Below are positions 15,847-25,611 of a DNA stretch of 64,000 nt, piece by piece. Made by a program: the position numbers and the translations under genes. The notes beneath the pieces were generated by a model, which did not search any database, was not told the origin of the DNA, and was given only the letters and a program-made list of their open reading frames with translations. Every line of letters begins with the position of its first letter. Within the stretch, counting starts at the first letter, position 1. This DNA is from Rhizobiaceae bacterium (GTDB lineage Bacteria; Pseudomonadota; Alphaproteobacteria; Rhizobiales; Rhizobiaceae): positions 434,001 to 498,000 of the forward strand of contig JAILWO010000002.1 in NCBI GenBank assembly GCA_025698895.1, given 5' to 3'.

Positions 15847-15908
15847 CCTGAGTCACAAACCCGCCAGCCCCTTCCCACGCCCATCCCGGCCACTCGCCAT
15901 TGACCGGT

Positions 15909-16643
15909 TCACGACCGGAGCGGATAGGCTGCGCGGGCGCGCTCGAGGTCGTCCGCCGTGTCGACGCCCAGCGGAACCGCCTCGACGATGACGCCGTCGA
16001 TGCGCATGCCGGCCTCCAGCGCGCGAAGCTGCTCCAGCTTCTCGCGCCGTTCGAGCGGGGAGGGGCCGAGCGCCACGAACCGCTCCAGCGCCGAGCGGCG
16101 ATAGGCGTAGAGGCCGATGTGATGGTAGTGCGGTCCTTCGCCCCAGGGCGCGCGCGCGCGCGTGAAATAGAGCGCGCGCAGGCGCCCGGCCGAGACCGGC
16201 GAGCCGACCAGCTTGACGACGTTGGGATTGTCGCGCTCCTCGTCGCGCACGATCTCCACGCAGGGCGTGGCGATGTCGACGGCCGGATCGTCGAGCGGCG
16301 CGACGGTGGCGCGGATCGTCTCGGGTTCCAGCGTCGGCAGGTCGCCCTGGACGTTGATGACGGTGTCGACCGCGCCGTCCGGATCGAGTGCCCGCAACGC
16401 CTCGTGGATGCGGTCCGAGCCGGACTGATGGGATGCTTGCGTCAGCACCGCCTCCAACCCGTCGCCGCGCACGGCGTCGAGGATGGCGGCCGAATCGGTC
16501 GCGACGACGACCCGGCCGACGCCAGCCAGCGCGGCGCGCTCGGCCACGCGCACGATCATCGGCTTGCCGCCGATATCGGCCAGCGGCTTGCCCGGAAGCC
16601 GGGTCGACGCCATGCGGGCGGGTATCAGGATCAGGACGGACAT
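15909..16643 (-). CDS. kdsB: 3-deoxy-manno-octulosonate cytidylyltransferase (CMP-Kdo synthetase)
   Basis: A 244-residue enzyme that activates Kdo with CTP to CMP-Kdo in the cytoplasm, for lipid A inner core or capsule. The N-terminal nucleotide-binding motif [15 protein letters not shown] is at 7-21, with [10 protein letters not shown], the [12 protein letters not shown] metal/sugar region at about 97-108, and [10 protein letters not shown]. The length is normal. It is divergent from rfbC and convergent to the accessory block; it is the right boundary gene of that block, and fossils of its 3' end lie at 9604, 11120 and 13703. Together with the kdsD-like gene at the right end of the window it marks Kdo supply. 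Confidence 0.95.
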   Translation of the reverse strand: MSVLILIPARMASTRLPGKPLADIGGKPMIVRVAERAALAGVGRVVVATDSAAILDAVRGDGLEAVLTQASHQSGSDRIHEALRALDPDGAVDTVINVQGDLPTLEPETIRATVAPLDDPAVDIATPCVEIVRDEERDNPNVVKLVGSPVSAGRLRALYFTRARAPWGEGPHYHHIGLYAYRRSALERFVALGPSPLERREKLEQLRALEAGMRIDGVIVEAVPLGVDTADDLERARAAYPLRS

Positions 16644-16797
16644 GGCGGGTCCCTTTGGATCGGATGAGAGCGCGTATCAGAGACCGGCGCCCCGCAAAAG
16701 AGCGCGCCCGGCCAACTTGACTTGCAGGTTGAAGCCCGCCAAGTCGCTGCGACGCGGACATCGGACGACAGCATTCAGCCGAAGGGAAGGCTATACG

Positions 16798-17370
16798 ATG
16801 AAGATCGAAGTGCGACCGCTCGGCCTGGATGGCGTGGTCGAGATCATCCCCCGCAAGTTCGGCGACGACCGCGGCTTCTTTTCCGAAACCTGGAATTCGC
16901 GCGATCTCGCCGAAGCGGGCATGGACATCCCGTTCGTGCAGGACAACCACTCCTATTCGGCCAGGGCCGGCGTGCTGCGCGGCCTGCACTATCAGTTGCC
17001 GCCGCGCGCGCAGGACAAGCTGATCCGCGTGGTGCGCGGGGCGATTTTCGACGTGGCGGTCGATATCCGGAAAGGATCGCCGGATTTCGGCAAATGGGTC
17101 GCGCTGGAGGTGTCGGCTGCCAGGTGGAACCAGATCCTGGTACCGAAGGGTTTCGCGCACGGCTTCGTGACGCTCGAGCCGGACACGGAAGTGCTCTACA
17201 AGACGAGCGACACCTATTCGGCCGAGCACGACCGGGCGATCCGCTTCGACGATCCGGAGATCGGCATCAAGTGGCCGCTGCCGTCGGACGCGTTGCAGCT
17301 TTCCGACAAGGATCGCGCCGCGCCGCATCTCGTGGATGCGGAAGTGTTCTCCTACGCGCAGGCGACGTGA
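16798..17370 (+). CDS. rfbC: dTDP-4-dehydrorhamnose 3,5-epimerase
   Basis: A 190-residue cupin-fold epimerase of the RmlC family, which converts dTDP-4-keto-6-deoxyglucose to the L-lyxo form. The conserved stretches DDRGFFSETWN, FVQDNHSYS, GVLRGLHYQLPP (catalytic His) and LYKTSDTYSAEHD (catalytic Tyr) are all present. ATG 16798 has AAGGGAAGG about eight bases upstream. Its stop overlaps the rfbD start by one base, so the two are coupled. rfbA and rfbB lie about 10 kb away on the other strand. Confidence 0.95.
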   Translation: MKIEVRPLGLDGVVEIIPRKFGDDRGFFSETWNSRDLAEAGMDIPFVQDNHSYSARAGVLRGLHYQLPPRAQDKLIRVVRGAIFDVAVDIRKGSPDFGKWVALEVSAARWNQILVPKGFAHGFVTLEPDTEVLYKTSDTYSAEHDRAIRFDDPEIGIKWPLPSDALQLSDKDRAAPHLVDAEVFSYAQAT

Positions 17371-18257
17371 TGAGGATACTCGTCACGGGCAAGGCCGGGC
17401 AGGTGGCGCTGAGCCTCAAGGAGCGCGCCGCGTCGCGTCCGGATATGGAGGTGACGGCGCTCGGCCGGCCGGAGCTGGACCTGGAGAAGCCGGCGACCGT
17501 GGGTGAGGCGATCCGGCAGGCGCGACCCGATCTGGTCGTCTCGGCGGCCGCCTATACGGCCGTCGACAAGGCCGAGGACGAGCCGGATCTGGCCCGCGCC
17601 GTCAATGTGGACGGGGCCGAAGCGGTGGCGGCGGCCGCCGCCGCGGCCGGGGCGCCGGTGATCCATCTTTCCACCGACTATGTCTATTCGGGCGAGCTCG
17701 ACCGTCCGTGGCGCGAGGACGACGCGACCGCGCCGCTCGGCGTCTATGGCCGCACCAAGCTGGACGGCGAGGCCGCCGTGGCCGCCGCCAATCCGCGCCA
17801 TCTGATCCTGCGCACGGCGTGGGTGTACAGCCCGTTCGGACGCAATTTCGTCAGGACCATGCTGATGCTCGCCGAGCAGCGCGACACGGTGAACGTGGTC
17901 GCCGACCAGATCGGCAATCCGACCTCCGCCCTCGACATCGCCGATGCCGTGCTTGCGCTGGCCGCGCGCGGCGACGGCCCGCCGGGCGTCTATCATCTGG
18001 CCGGCAGCGGCGAGGCCTCATGGGCGGAGGTGGCCAAACACGTCTTCGCCGTCAGCGCCGCGGAGGGCGGGCCGAGTGCTGCGGTCACCCCGATCCGCAC
18101 CGACGAATATCCGACAAAGGCGCGCCGGCCCGCCAATTCAAGGCTCGACCAGGCCAAGATGCGCGCTACCTTCGGCTGGGTTTCGCCCGACTGGCGCGAA
18201 TCGGTCGCTGTGGTGGTGAAGCGTCTCCTGGCCGAGGGCGGTCAGGACCGGCCGTAG
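17370..18257 (+). CDS. rfbD: dTDP-4-dehydrorhamnose reductase
   Basis: A 295-residue SDR-type reductase that makes dTDP-L-rhamnose with NAD(P)H. The nucleotide motif reads [10 protein letters not shown] (usually GxxGQLG), with [24 protein letters not shown] and the catalytic YGRTK at about 128. It is translationally coupled to rfbC. Its 3' end overlaps the convergent manC gene by 16 bases, so no terminator separates them. Confidence 0.94.
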   Translation: MRILVTGKAGQVALSLKERAASRPDMEVTALGRPELDLEKPATVGEAIRQARPDLVVSAAAYTAVDKAEDEPDLARAVNVDGAEAVAAAAAAAGAPVIHLSTDYVYSGELDRPWREDDATAPLGVYGRTKLDGEAAVAAANPRHLILRTAWVYSPFGRNFVRTMLMLAEQRDTVNVVADQIGNPTSALDIADAVLALAARGDGPPGVYHLAGSGEASWAEVAKHVFAVSAAEGGPSAAVTPIRTDEYPTKARRPANSRLDQAKMRATFGWVSPDWRESVAVVVKRLLAEGGQDRP

Positions 18258-19648
18258 CGGTCCTCGAGCCGGACGATGTCGTCCTCGCCCAGATAGGAGC
18301 CCGACTGCACCTCGATCAGTTCGAGCGCGATCTTGCCGGGGTTCTCCAGCGCGTGGACCTCGCCAAGCGGAATGTAGGTCGACTGGTTCTCCGACAGCAT
18401 GATGACCTCGTCGCCGCGATAGACGCGCGCCGTGCCGCGCACGACCACCCAGTGCTCGGCGCGATGATGATGCATCTGCAGCGACAGCTTGGCGCCGGGG
18501 CTGACCGTGATGCGCTTGACCTGGTAGCGGTCGCCGAAATCGACCGAATCATAGCTGCCCCAGGGCCGGTAGACCTTGCGGTGGCTGACATGCTCGGTGC
18601 GGCCCTGGCTTCGGATCAGGTCGACCACGTCCTTGACCTGCTGTACCGCGTCGCGATGGGCGACCAGCAGCGCGTCCTTGGTGTCGACCACCACAAGATC
18701 GCTCACGCCGAGCAGGGCCACCAGCCTGTCGTCGCCATGGACGAGATTGTCGCGGCTCGACAGGGCGACCACGTCGCCGATAAGCACGTTTCCGTTGTCG
18801 TCGCGCGGCATGATGTCCCTGAGCGCCGACCAGGAGCCGACGTCGTTCCAGCCGGCGTCGAGCGGGACCATCGCGGCGCGGTCGGTCTTTTCCATGACCG
18901 CGTAGTCGATGGAATCGGACGGACAGGCGCGGAAGGCCTCCTCGTCGACGCGCACGAACTGGAGGTCGGGCCGGGTCTCGGCCATCGCCGCGCGGCAGGC
19001 CCTGGCGATGTCGGGCCGGTGCCGCTCCAGCTCCTTCAGGTAGCGCCCGGCGCGGAACATGAACATGCCGCTGTTCCAGAAATGTTTGCCGCCGGCCAGA
19101 TAGGCTTCCGCCGTCGGCCCGTCCGGCTTTTCGGCGAAGCTCGCCACCGCGTGGCCGCCATGCTGGAGCGGCGCGCCGCGCTCGATATAGCCGAAACCCG
19201 TTTCGGGCCGGTCGGGCACGATGCCGAAGGTGACAAGATATCCGTCCCGGGCGATCAGCGAAGCTGTCTCGACGGCGGCGCGGAACGCGGCCACGTTGCC
19301 GATCGCGTGGTCGGCGGCCAGCACGAGCAGCAGCGGATCGTCGCCAAGGCGCGTGGCATGGAGTGCCGCCAGCGCGATCGCCGGCGCGGTGTTGCGGCCG
19401 ACCGGCTCAAGCAGGATGGCCGCCTCGCCATGGCCGATCTCGCGCAGTTGCTCGGCGACGATGAAGCGGTGCTCCTCGTTGCAGATCGGAAGCGGGTGTG
19501 CCGCGTCCAGACCTTCCAGCCGCGCCACCGTTTCCTGGAGAAGCGACAGCCCGCCGGTCAGCGCGTGGAACTGCTTGGGATAGAGCTGGCGCGACAGCGG
19601 CCACAGCCGCGTGCCGGAGCCACCGGCCATGATGACGGGCACGAACAT
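18242..19648 (-). CDS. manC: Mannose-1-phosphate guanylyltransferase / mannose-6-phosphate isomerase
   Basis: A 468-residue bifunctional enzyme for GDP-mannose synthesis. The nucleotidyltransferase domain starts with [16 protein letters not shown] at about 5-20 and contains [12 protein letters not shown] and the WNSGMFMFR sugar-binding region. The C-terminal type II phosphomannose isomerase cupin (about 340-468) shows [27 protein letters not shown] and the [12 protein letters not shown] metal site. ATG 19648 puts the nucleotide loop at its normal place; an in-frame start 30 bases upstream is less likely. It is divergent from manB (178 bp between), so the two GDP-mannose genes probably share control. 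Confidence 0.94.
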   Translation of the reverse strand: MFVPVIMAGGSGTRLWPLSRQLYPKQFHALTGGLSLLQETVARLEGLDAAHPLPICNEEHRFIVAEQLREIGHGEAAILLEPVGRNTAPAIALAALHATRLGDDPLLLVLAADHAIGNVAAFRAAVETASLIARDGYLVTFGIVPDRPETGFGYIERGAPLQHGGHAVASFAEKPDGPTAEAYLAGGKHFWNSGMFMFRAGRYLKELERHRPDIARACRAAMAETRPDLQFVRVDEEAFRACPSDSIDYAVMEKTDRAAMVPLDAGWNDVGSWSALRDIMPRDDNGNVLIGDVVALSSRDNLVHGDDRLVALLGVSDLVVVDTKDALLVAHRDAVQQVKDVVDLIRSQGRTEHVSHRKVYRPWGSYDSVDFGDRYQVKRITVSPGAKLSLQMHHHRAEHWVVVRGTARVYRGDEVIMLSENQSTYIPLGEVHALENPGKIALELIEVQSGSYLGEDDIVRLEDRYGRS

Positions 19649-19826
19649 TGATGCGCCTTCTTCCACCGCTCGCGGCATCTCGCGACCGCCGCCGCTTCAC
19701 GCCTTAGCATCGCGCTGTTGCCAAAGGGTTTAACGGAGCATGTCGATGTTGCATCCGGCCGGCATCGTTTCTACAGGATCAGGGCGCGCCGGCGGGCTGC
19801 GAGCGCGACGCGAAGCGGGGAAAGCG

Positions 19827-21185
19827 ATGTCGTCACCCTTCAAGGCCTATGATGTGCGCGGCGAGATACCGGGCCAGATCAATGTTCCCTTCGCCTACAG
19901 GCTGGGCCAGGCGGTCGCCGCGCTGAGGGGACCGGACCGCGTCGTCGTCGGCCACGACATGCGCCGCGACAGCCCCGCGCTTGCCGCCGCGCTCGCCCAG
20001 GGCCTGCTCGACAGCGGGGCCGACGTGCTGCCGGCCGGCATGTGCGGCACCGAGGAGGTCTATTTCCACACCGCCGCCAGCGGCGCGGATGCCGGGCTGA
20101 TGGTGACGGCCAGCCACAATCCCGAGAACTACAACGGCTTCAAGATGGTGCTGAAGGGCGCGGCCGCCGCCACGCGCGACAACGCCTTCGACGTGATCGA
20201 GCGGCTGGTGATGTCGGGCGAGACCATCGCGTCGGTCGGCGACTACGGCGCGCGGGGCCGGCTGGAGCGCGTCCTTGACCGGGGGCCCTATATCGAGCGC
20301 CTCGTCTCGCAGGTGGCGGGCACGCCGCTCAGGCCGATGAAGATCGTCTGCCACGCCGGCAACGGCTGCGCGGGACCGGTGATCGACCTTCTGGAGCCGT
20401 ATCTGCCGTTCGAATTCGTCAGGATCGACCATGAGCCGGACCCGGCCCTGCCGAACGGCATCCCCAATCCGCTATTGCCCGAAAAGCGCAGCCGCGCCAG
20501 CGAGGCGGTGGTCGCCCATGGCGCCGATCTCGGCATCGCCTGGGACGGCGATTTCGACCGCTGCTTCCTCTACGACCACACCGGCCGCTTCATCGAGGGC
20601 TACTATCTGGTCGGGCTGATCGCGCGGGCCATGCTGCGCAAGACGCCCGGCGGCACGATCCTCCATGACCCCAGGCTGACCTGGAACACGATCGACATGG
20701 TCGAGGCGGCCGGGGGCGTGGCGAGGCCCTGCCCGACGGGCCACGCCTTCTTCAAGCACAGGATGCGCGAGGAGGACGCCGTCTATGGCGGCGAGATGAG
20801 CGCGCATCACTATTTCCGCGATTTCAGCTATTGCGATTCCGGCATGCTGGCCTGGCTGGCGGTGGTGGCCGAGCTGTCGGCGCAGGGCGCGAGCCTGGCG
20901 GAGCTGGTGGAAGAACGGATCGCGGCCTTTCCCTGCTCGGGCGAGATCAATTTCACCGTCGACGATCCGGCGGCCGCGATCGCGCGCGTGGCGGACCGCT
21001 ACGCGCCGCTCAACCCCGATATCGACCGGCTCGACGGGCTCGGCATGGATTTCGGCGACTGGCGCTTCAACCTGCGCGCCTCCAACACCGAACCGCTTCT
21101 GCGGCTCAATGTCGAGACGCGCGGCGACCGGCGGCTGCTGGAGGCGAGGGTAGGGGAGGTGGGGGAATTTATAGGGATTGCCTGA
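19827..21185 (+). CDS. manB: Phosphomannomutase / phosphoglucomutase
   Basis: A 452-residue alpha-D-phosphohexomutase. The active-site phosphoserine is Ser96 in VTASHNPENYNG, the Mg loop is AWDGDFDRCF, and the sugar-specificity loop is GGEMSAHHYFRD, the GEMSA form found in enzymes using both mannose and glucose phosphates. The C-terminal phosphate-binding SNTEPLLRLNVE is intact. ATG 19827 has a GGGGAAAG just upstream; the open frame extends back to 19740 but that part is not family-like. It converts Man-6-P to Man-1-P for ManC and may also supply Glc-1-P for RfbA and UDP-glucose. Confidence 0.93.
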   Translation: MSSPFKAYDVRGEIPGQINVPFAYRLGQAVAALRGPDRVVVGHDMRRDSPALAAALAQGLLDSGADVLPAGMCGTEEVYFHTAASGADAGLMVTASHNPENYNGFKMVLKGAAAATRDNAFDVIERLVMSGETIASVGDYGARGRLERVLDRGPYIERLVSQVAGTPLRPMKIVCHAGNGCAGPVIDLLEPYLPFEFVRIDHEPDPALPNGIPNPLLPEKRSRASEAVVAHGADLGIAWDGDFDRCFLYDHTGRFIEGYYLVGLIARAMLRKTPGGTILHDPRLTWNTIDMVEAAGGVARPCPTGHAFFKHRMREEDAVYGGEMSAHHYFRDFSYCDSGMLAWLAVVAELSAQGASLAELVEERIAAFPCSGEINFTVDDPAAAIARVADRYAPLNPDIDRLDGLGMDFGDWRFNLRASNTEPLLRLNVETRGDRRLLEARVGEVGEFIGIA

Positions 21186-21278
21186 AGGGATCTGGCGGGA
21201 GTAAGCAACCGACCTGATCCGTTGCGGGCTTTACCGCAGGCGGTGGCGGTCGATGTCGACTTGAGCCCGACGAACGGA

Positions 21279-24200
21279 TCATACACTCACCGCAGCCCCT
21301 TGATCACTTGATTTCGGCTTCAGAAAACCAATGCATCGGGCGAGGAAGTCCTCGACAGGATCGACCGGGAGGTAACGCAGGATGCTTTCGCGCGCGAGCA
21401 TGCCGATCGCTTGCCATTCATGGCGTCTGTGAAAGGCGCGCTCGAGAGCCTCGTCGACCGACTGTTCGTCCGGCTGCCGGGCGATAAAGCCGCTTCTGCC
21501 ATCCTCGACCACCTCGGAATGCCCGCCGATATCGGTCACGATCGGGACTCGCGCCGAAAGCATCGCGCCGACGAGGACTATGGGCAGACCCTCCATTCGT
21601 GAAGCCAAAAGAAGGGCATGATTGGTCTCCCATATGGCTGAAACGTCGGCGACGCGGTCATGGATAGTGACGTTTCGCAGACCCAATGACGAAGTCATCT
21701 GGATGAAGGTGTCGCGGTCAGGTCCGTCGCCATAGAAGTTGAAATGCACGTCACGCGCCTGCCATTTCGCGCTCTTGATCACATTGAGGATGACGTCATG
21801 CCCTTTGTGGACGAAACGGATGCGCGCCGGCACCGCTATCGACAGTGGCGCCTGTCCGGGGGGGAACGGAGGAAAGCGGTCCTGCGACAGGTGATGGGGG
21901 TTGTAATGGATCGACCAGTTGCCGATGCGGGAGGAAATGCGCTGCTCCATGACCCGGTGATTGTTCTTGCAGGTGAAGAACACTTGCCTGGCGTGTAGAT
22001 AGCCAGAGCGGACCGCGGCGATCTTCTCAAGCCGTATCGGCCAGAAGCGGGGCTCTTTTACGAGCTGGTTGACGATCACGTAAGGAAGGTGCCTCTCATG
22101 GAGCGCCCCAAAGAACTCGGTGCCCTCATCCTGATCACCGGTGGAGACGACCGTCAGATCGGGTGCGGCGCGTAGAAGTTCGGCAAAGCCGTTCTCCTCC
22201 TTGTAAAGCACCCTGATGCCGAGGCGCGCGAACTCAACCAGGAAGGCCGGCGTCGGCTGCCACTTCTTGATCAGTATGATGACATCGTGGCCGTGGGCGC
22301 GGGCCCGCTTCGCTGCTTCGATCCACAGAACCTCGCTGCCGCCATTGTACGAACCATTGTTCGTCGTGATGAAGGCAAGGCGAAAGATGTCGGCGGATCG
22401 GTCGGCGGCTCTCCTGGTGAGTTCCACAAAGGCGGGACTTGTGGAGTTGGATTGAATGCCGGCGATCCTGTAGTCCCGATCTATGAAGCGGTTCATCAGC
22501 AACAGGACACTTCGCGGGACTGGGAAAAGCTCCAGTATATGTCTTTGAACCTCCGCCAGTTCGAGCAGATAAGATTCCTTCTCAATGTTCCGCCGGGTGA
22601 TGCTTTGAGTATGACGGCGGAAATCGTTCAGCGGCTCCGAGACATAGCTTATGTCTCCGTGCCGCAGCATGCTTACATAGAGGGCCCAGTCGCCGCAGTA
22701 CCGGAAGCCTTTCAGCGCGGCCGCGGCTTCCTTGAGGACTGTCTCCCTACGAAGCAGGCACGCACTCACGTTCGGTATCGTGTTGCGAAAGGCGAGCGCG
22801 TCGAGAACCTCCCGATAGCCAGAGGCACGGTAGTCGGTATCCCATCGGGTTTTCGACACGTCGTTGGTGTGCGGCAGGTTGTCATCCGCCACGATGAGGC
22901 CGTTTTCGTCGATTTTCCGCGACTGACAATAGGCGAGCACCACCGTCTCGGACCGCGTGGCCTCGGTCATCCGCTCGAGAAAAGTCTTGTGACATCTGTC
23001 GTCGGCCTCGGCGATCCAGATGAATTCGCCCGAGGCCTCCGTCATCCCCCGCAACCACTGCCGGTATGTCCCGGCGTTCTCGGTATTGACGATGATCTTG
23101 TGGGGAATGTCCGTGCGGTCCAGTAGCGTACGGGCCAACGCGACGCTTCCATCGCTGGAGTTGTCATCGAGAAAGATGATCTCGCGCGGCCGAACGGTCT
23201 GGTTGAGGATGCTGTTGAGGCGCTCCTCGAGAAAATGTTCGTAATTGTAGTTGGGTATGATTACGGAGACGTCGGCCTGGCGGCGGGCACTTGCGCCGGC
23301 ACCGGTGCCTGCCGATACCCTGGCGGGGAGTCGTCCATCCTCCTGCAAGATGGCACGATAGATGTTTCCGAGCCGTGCGGTGAAGGCGCCGCGGGAATAG
23401 ACCTGCCGCGCGACCTGCCTCCCCGCCTCGCCCATTCGGGCCAGCAGCGCAAAATCGGCCGCCAGCGACCTGACGTGCCTCGAGGCCGCTTCGATGTCCT
23501 TGAAGGGCACCAGGAAACCGGTCCGGCCATCCTCTATCAGCTCGGGCAAGGCCCCGTGCGAATAGGCGATCGCCGGCCTGCCCGCGGCCATCCCTTCCAG
23601 GACGGTCCGACCGAACGACTCGGCGAAGTGGGAAAAATTCGCAACGACATTGATACTGGCGATCGCATCCCGAGGCTCGTCGAAATAGCCGGCGATCTCC
23701 AGGTGGGCGTCCTTGAACGCGCCTTGGCTGATCTTGAGCTGCAACTCCCGCACGTAGTTGGTCATCGGCCCGACGATCGTGAAGATGCAGTTGTCGACGT
23801 CGCGGCAAGCGATCGCCAAATCGACGAAATCGGCAATGCCTTTCTTGGGAATATTGCTGCTGATGATGCCGATGCGGATCTTGCCGTCCCGCGGCTCGTT
23901 CGCCATCGAGAAGCGCTCCACATCGATGGTGTTTGCCACACGATGCGTCCGCCCGGGCTTGTTGAAGAGCTGCTCCGTGGCGATCGAGTTCGCCAAGACA
24001 TAGTCGGAATGGGCGACCACCTCCTCGACGATCTGGCGCGGGTCGGCACCGATCATCGCCGCGAGGGCAGGATCCTGATCAATGAGTTCGCGAACATGCA
24101 CCACCGACGGAACGCCCGACCGCCTCGCCGCCAAATGCGGCTCGCGCAGCATGATCGTATTGACGTGGACGGCCGCCGGCCGCTCCGCTGCGATGATGTC

Positions 24201-24776
24201 GAGCAGGGCCCTGATCGTCTTCTCGGAAGGGGCACGGTCGTAGCGCCACCATCCGTAGGGTACGACATAGACGCGCGTGCAGAATTCCCTGACCAGCTTG
24301 TAATAGGCTTCGTTCAGGCCCGGAAGGATCGCGACGACGGCATAGCCAAGTGTATCGAAGGCCTGGATGACGTCCAGAAAGCTGCGCTCTCCCCCGAAGA
24401 GGCTGTGCCCGGCGGCATGCGCGCAAACAATAATCGTGGGGCCCCTGGATTTGCGCTGCCGGCGGCCGCCAGCCAGGGCGATCCACTCCTCGGGACAGGC
24501 ATAGGGGTAGGCACGGCCTTCCTTGCGTCCCGATAGCGCGTAGTGCGCCAGCGGGTTGACCGTAGCGCCGCCGATTTCCGGATTCCGCCGCAGATACGCC
24601 TTCCCGTCGAAGCCACGCGAGGGCCTGCGATCGAGCTTGGCTCCAATCCAAAGATAGTGCTCCAGCGGATCCATGCCGAGCGCAACCGCGTCGGGATACT
24701 GCTCCAAATACCAGTTCTGGTCGAAGAATCCGGAAGCGCGGATCTCCTCGATCTGATTCTTTGTATAGAGGTTCAC
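21279..24776 (-). CDS. Giant three-domain glycosyltransferase (GT4-GT2-GT4) with N-terminal YPD modules
   Basis: A 1165-residue protein. Two short modules come first (about 15-52 and 56-93: FFDQNWYLEQYPDAVALGMD, then FDGKAYLRRNPEI). A GT-B domain follows (about 125-480: GERSFLDVI, SHFAESFGRTVLEGMAAGRP). Next is a GT-A/GT2 domain (about 505-745: VSVIIPNYNYEHFLEERLNS, IFLDDNSSDGS, WIAEADDR as DxD region). A second GT-B domain ends it (about 800-1150: GSYNGGSEVLWIE, SRMEGLPIVLVGAML). It is the last gene of the rfbA-rfbB-wzm-wzt operon and starts at GTG 24776, so it probably polymerises the exported chain; three catalytic centres could add several sugars in turn. Linkages are unknown. The gene at 42535-45864 has the same domain order. 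Confidence 0.9.
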   Translation of the reverse strand: MNLYTKNQIEEIRASGFFDQNWYLEQYPDAVALGMDPLEHYLWIGAKLDRRPSRGFDGKAYLRRNPEIGGATVNPLAHYALSGRKEGRAYPYACPEEWIALAGGRRQRKSRGPTIIVCAHAAGHSLFGGERSFLDVIQAFDTLGYAVVAILPGLNEAYYKLVREFCTRVYVVPYGWWRYDRAPSEKTIRALLDIIAAERPAAVHVNTIMLREPHLAARRSGVPSVVHVRELIDQDPALAAMIGADPRQIVEEVVAHSDYVLANSIATEQLFNKPGRTHRVANTIDVERFSMANEPRDGKIRIGIISSNIPKKGIADFVDLAIACRDVDNCIFTIVGPMTNYVRELQLKISQGAFKDAHLEIAGYFDEPRDAIASINVVANFSHFAESFGRTVLEGMAAGRPAIAYSHGALPELIEDGRTGFLVPFKDIEAASRHVRSLAADFALLARMGEAGRQVARQVYSRGAFTARLGNIYRAILQEDGRLPARVSAGTGAGASARRQADVSVIIPNYNYEHFLEERLNSILNQTVRPREIIFLDDNSSDGSVALARTLLDRTDIPHKIIVNTENAGTYRQWLRGMTEASGEFIWIAEADDRCHKTFLERMTEATRSETVVLAYCQSRKIDENGLIVADDNLPHTNDVSKTRWDTDYRASGYREVLDALAFRNTIPNVSACLLRRETVLKEAAAALKGFRYCGDWALYVSMLRHGDISYVSEPLNDFRRHTQSITRRNIEKESYLLELAEVQRHILELFPVPRSVLLLMNRFIDRDYRIAGIQSNSTSPAFVELTRRAADRSADIFRLAFITTNNGSYNGGSEVLWIEAAKRARAHGHDVIILIKKWQPTPAFLVEFARLGIRVLYKEENGFAELLRAAPDLTVVSTGDQDEGTEFFGALHERHLPYVIVNQLVKEPRFWPIRLEKIAAVRSGYLHARQVFFTCKNNHRVMEQRISSRIGNWSIHYNPHHLSQDRFPPFPPGQAPLSIAVPARIRFVHKGHDVILNVIKSAKWQARDVHFNFYGDGPDRDTFIQMTSSLGLRNVTIHDRVADVSAIWETNHALLLASRMEGLPIVLVGAMLSARVPIVTDIGGHSEVVEDGRSGFIARQPDEQSVDEALERAFHRRHEWQAIGMLARESILRYLPVDPVEDFLARCIGFLKPKSSDQGAAVSV

Positions 24777-24842
24777 GTCCCACCCGCCCGTGGCCTTGAA
24801 ATCTTCTTTCCCCTCGTCTCACGCGACCTTGTCGCGCTCACT

Positions 24843-25601
24843 TCATCCTGGAGCGCCGGCCTTCCCGAAATACTCCTTCGTCACCTCGTCGACACCGCCA
24901 TCGGCCTTGATCTTCCCGTGTTCCAGCCAGATGACGCGGTTGCAGTTGGCTTCGATCAGCGCCTTCGAATGGCTGGCGATCACCAGGATGGAGGAGTCGT
25001 CGACGACCTTCTTCAGCCGTGGGCCGGCCTTGCGCTTGAAATCCTCGTCGCCGGTGGACAGCCATTCGTCCATGATCAGGATTTCGGGTTGTATCGAGGT
25101 CGACACCGCGAAGGCAAGCCGCATCTGCATGCCCGTCGAATAGGTGCGGAACGGCATGTCGAGAAAGCCGCCGAGGCCGGAGAATTCGGCGATCTCGTCG
25201 AAGCGCTCGTCCAGCTCGGCCATGGTCAGCCCCATGATGGCGGCGCGATAGCGGATGTTCTCGCGGCCGGTATATTCGGGATTGATGCCGAGCGCGATGT
25301 TGATCAGCGACACGACCTGGCCGTCGATGACCGCCGTGCCGTGCGACGGCTCGTAGATGCCCGAAAGAACCCGCAAGAGCGTCGTCTTGCCCGAGCCGTT
25401 GTGGCCGATCAGCCCGACGCGCTCGCCATGGGTGATGTCGAGGCTGATGCCGTCGAGCCCGCGCACCACGACATGGCCGTCGGCGCGCCGGTCGATCGTG
25501 CCACCGGTGGTGAGCGCCATCACGCGGCTCCTCAGCGAGCGGCTGACACCGTCATAGATGGGAAAGTCGACCGCGGCGTCCCGGAGCGCGATGTGAGCCA
25601 T
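24843..25601 (-). CDS. wzt: Polysaccharide ABC transporter ATP-binding protein (Wzt/KpsT type)
   Basis: A 252-residue ATPase with Walker A GHNGSGKT, signature YSTGMQMRL, Walker B ILIMDEWLSTGDE and the switch His in IASHS. The N-terminal lead-in (DAAVDFPIYDGVSRSLRS) is typical of O-antigen and capsule exporters. It lacks the C-terminal carbohydrate-binding extension of Wzt proteins that recognise a capped chain, so export of this glycan is probably not cap-dependent. ATG 25601 has GAGGTGA nearby; an in-frame start at 25679 would overlap the permease. Its partner wzm ends ten bases upstream. Confidence 0.93.
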   Translation of the reverse strand: MAHIALRDAAVDFPIYDGVSRSLRSRVMALTTGGTIDRRADGHVVVRGLDGISLDITHGERVGLIGHNGSGKTTLLRVLSGIYEPSHGTAVIDGQVVSLINIALGINPEYTGRENIRYRAAIMGLTMAELDERFDEIAEFSGLGGFLDMPFRTYSTGMQMRLAFAVSTSIQPEILIMDEWLSTGDEDFKRKAGPRLKKVVDDSSILVIASHSKALIEANCNRVIWLEHGKIKADGGVDEVTKEYFGKAGAPG

Positions 25602-25611
25602 GTCCGTCACC

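Noticed and set aside
6008-15908. Accessory block considered as a transposon, integron or integrative element
   Set aside because: No transposase, integrase, recombinase, attC-like sites or terminal inverted repeats were found; the boundaries are fossil ends of the two flanking genes instead.
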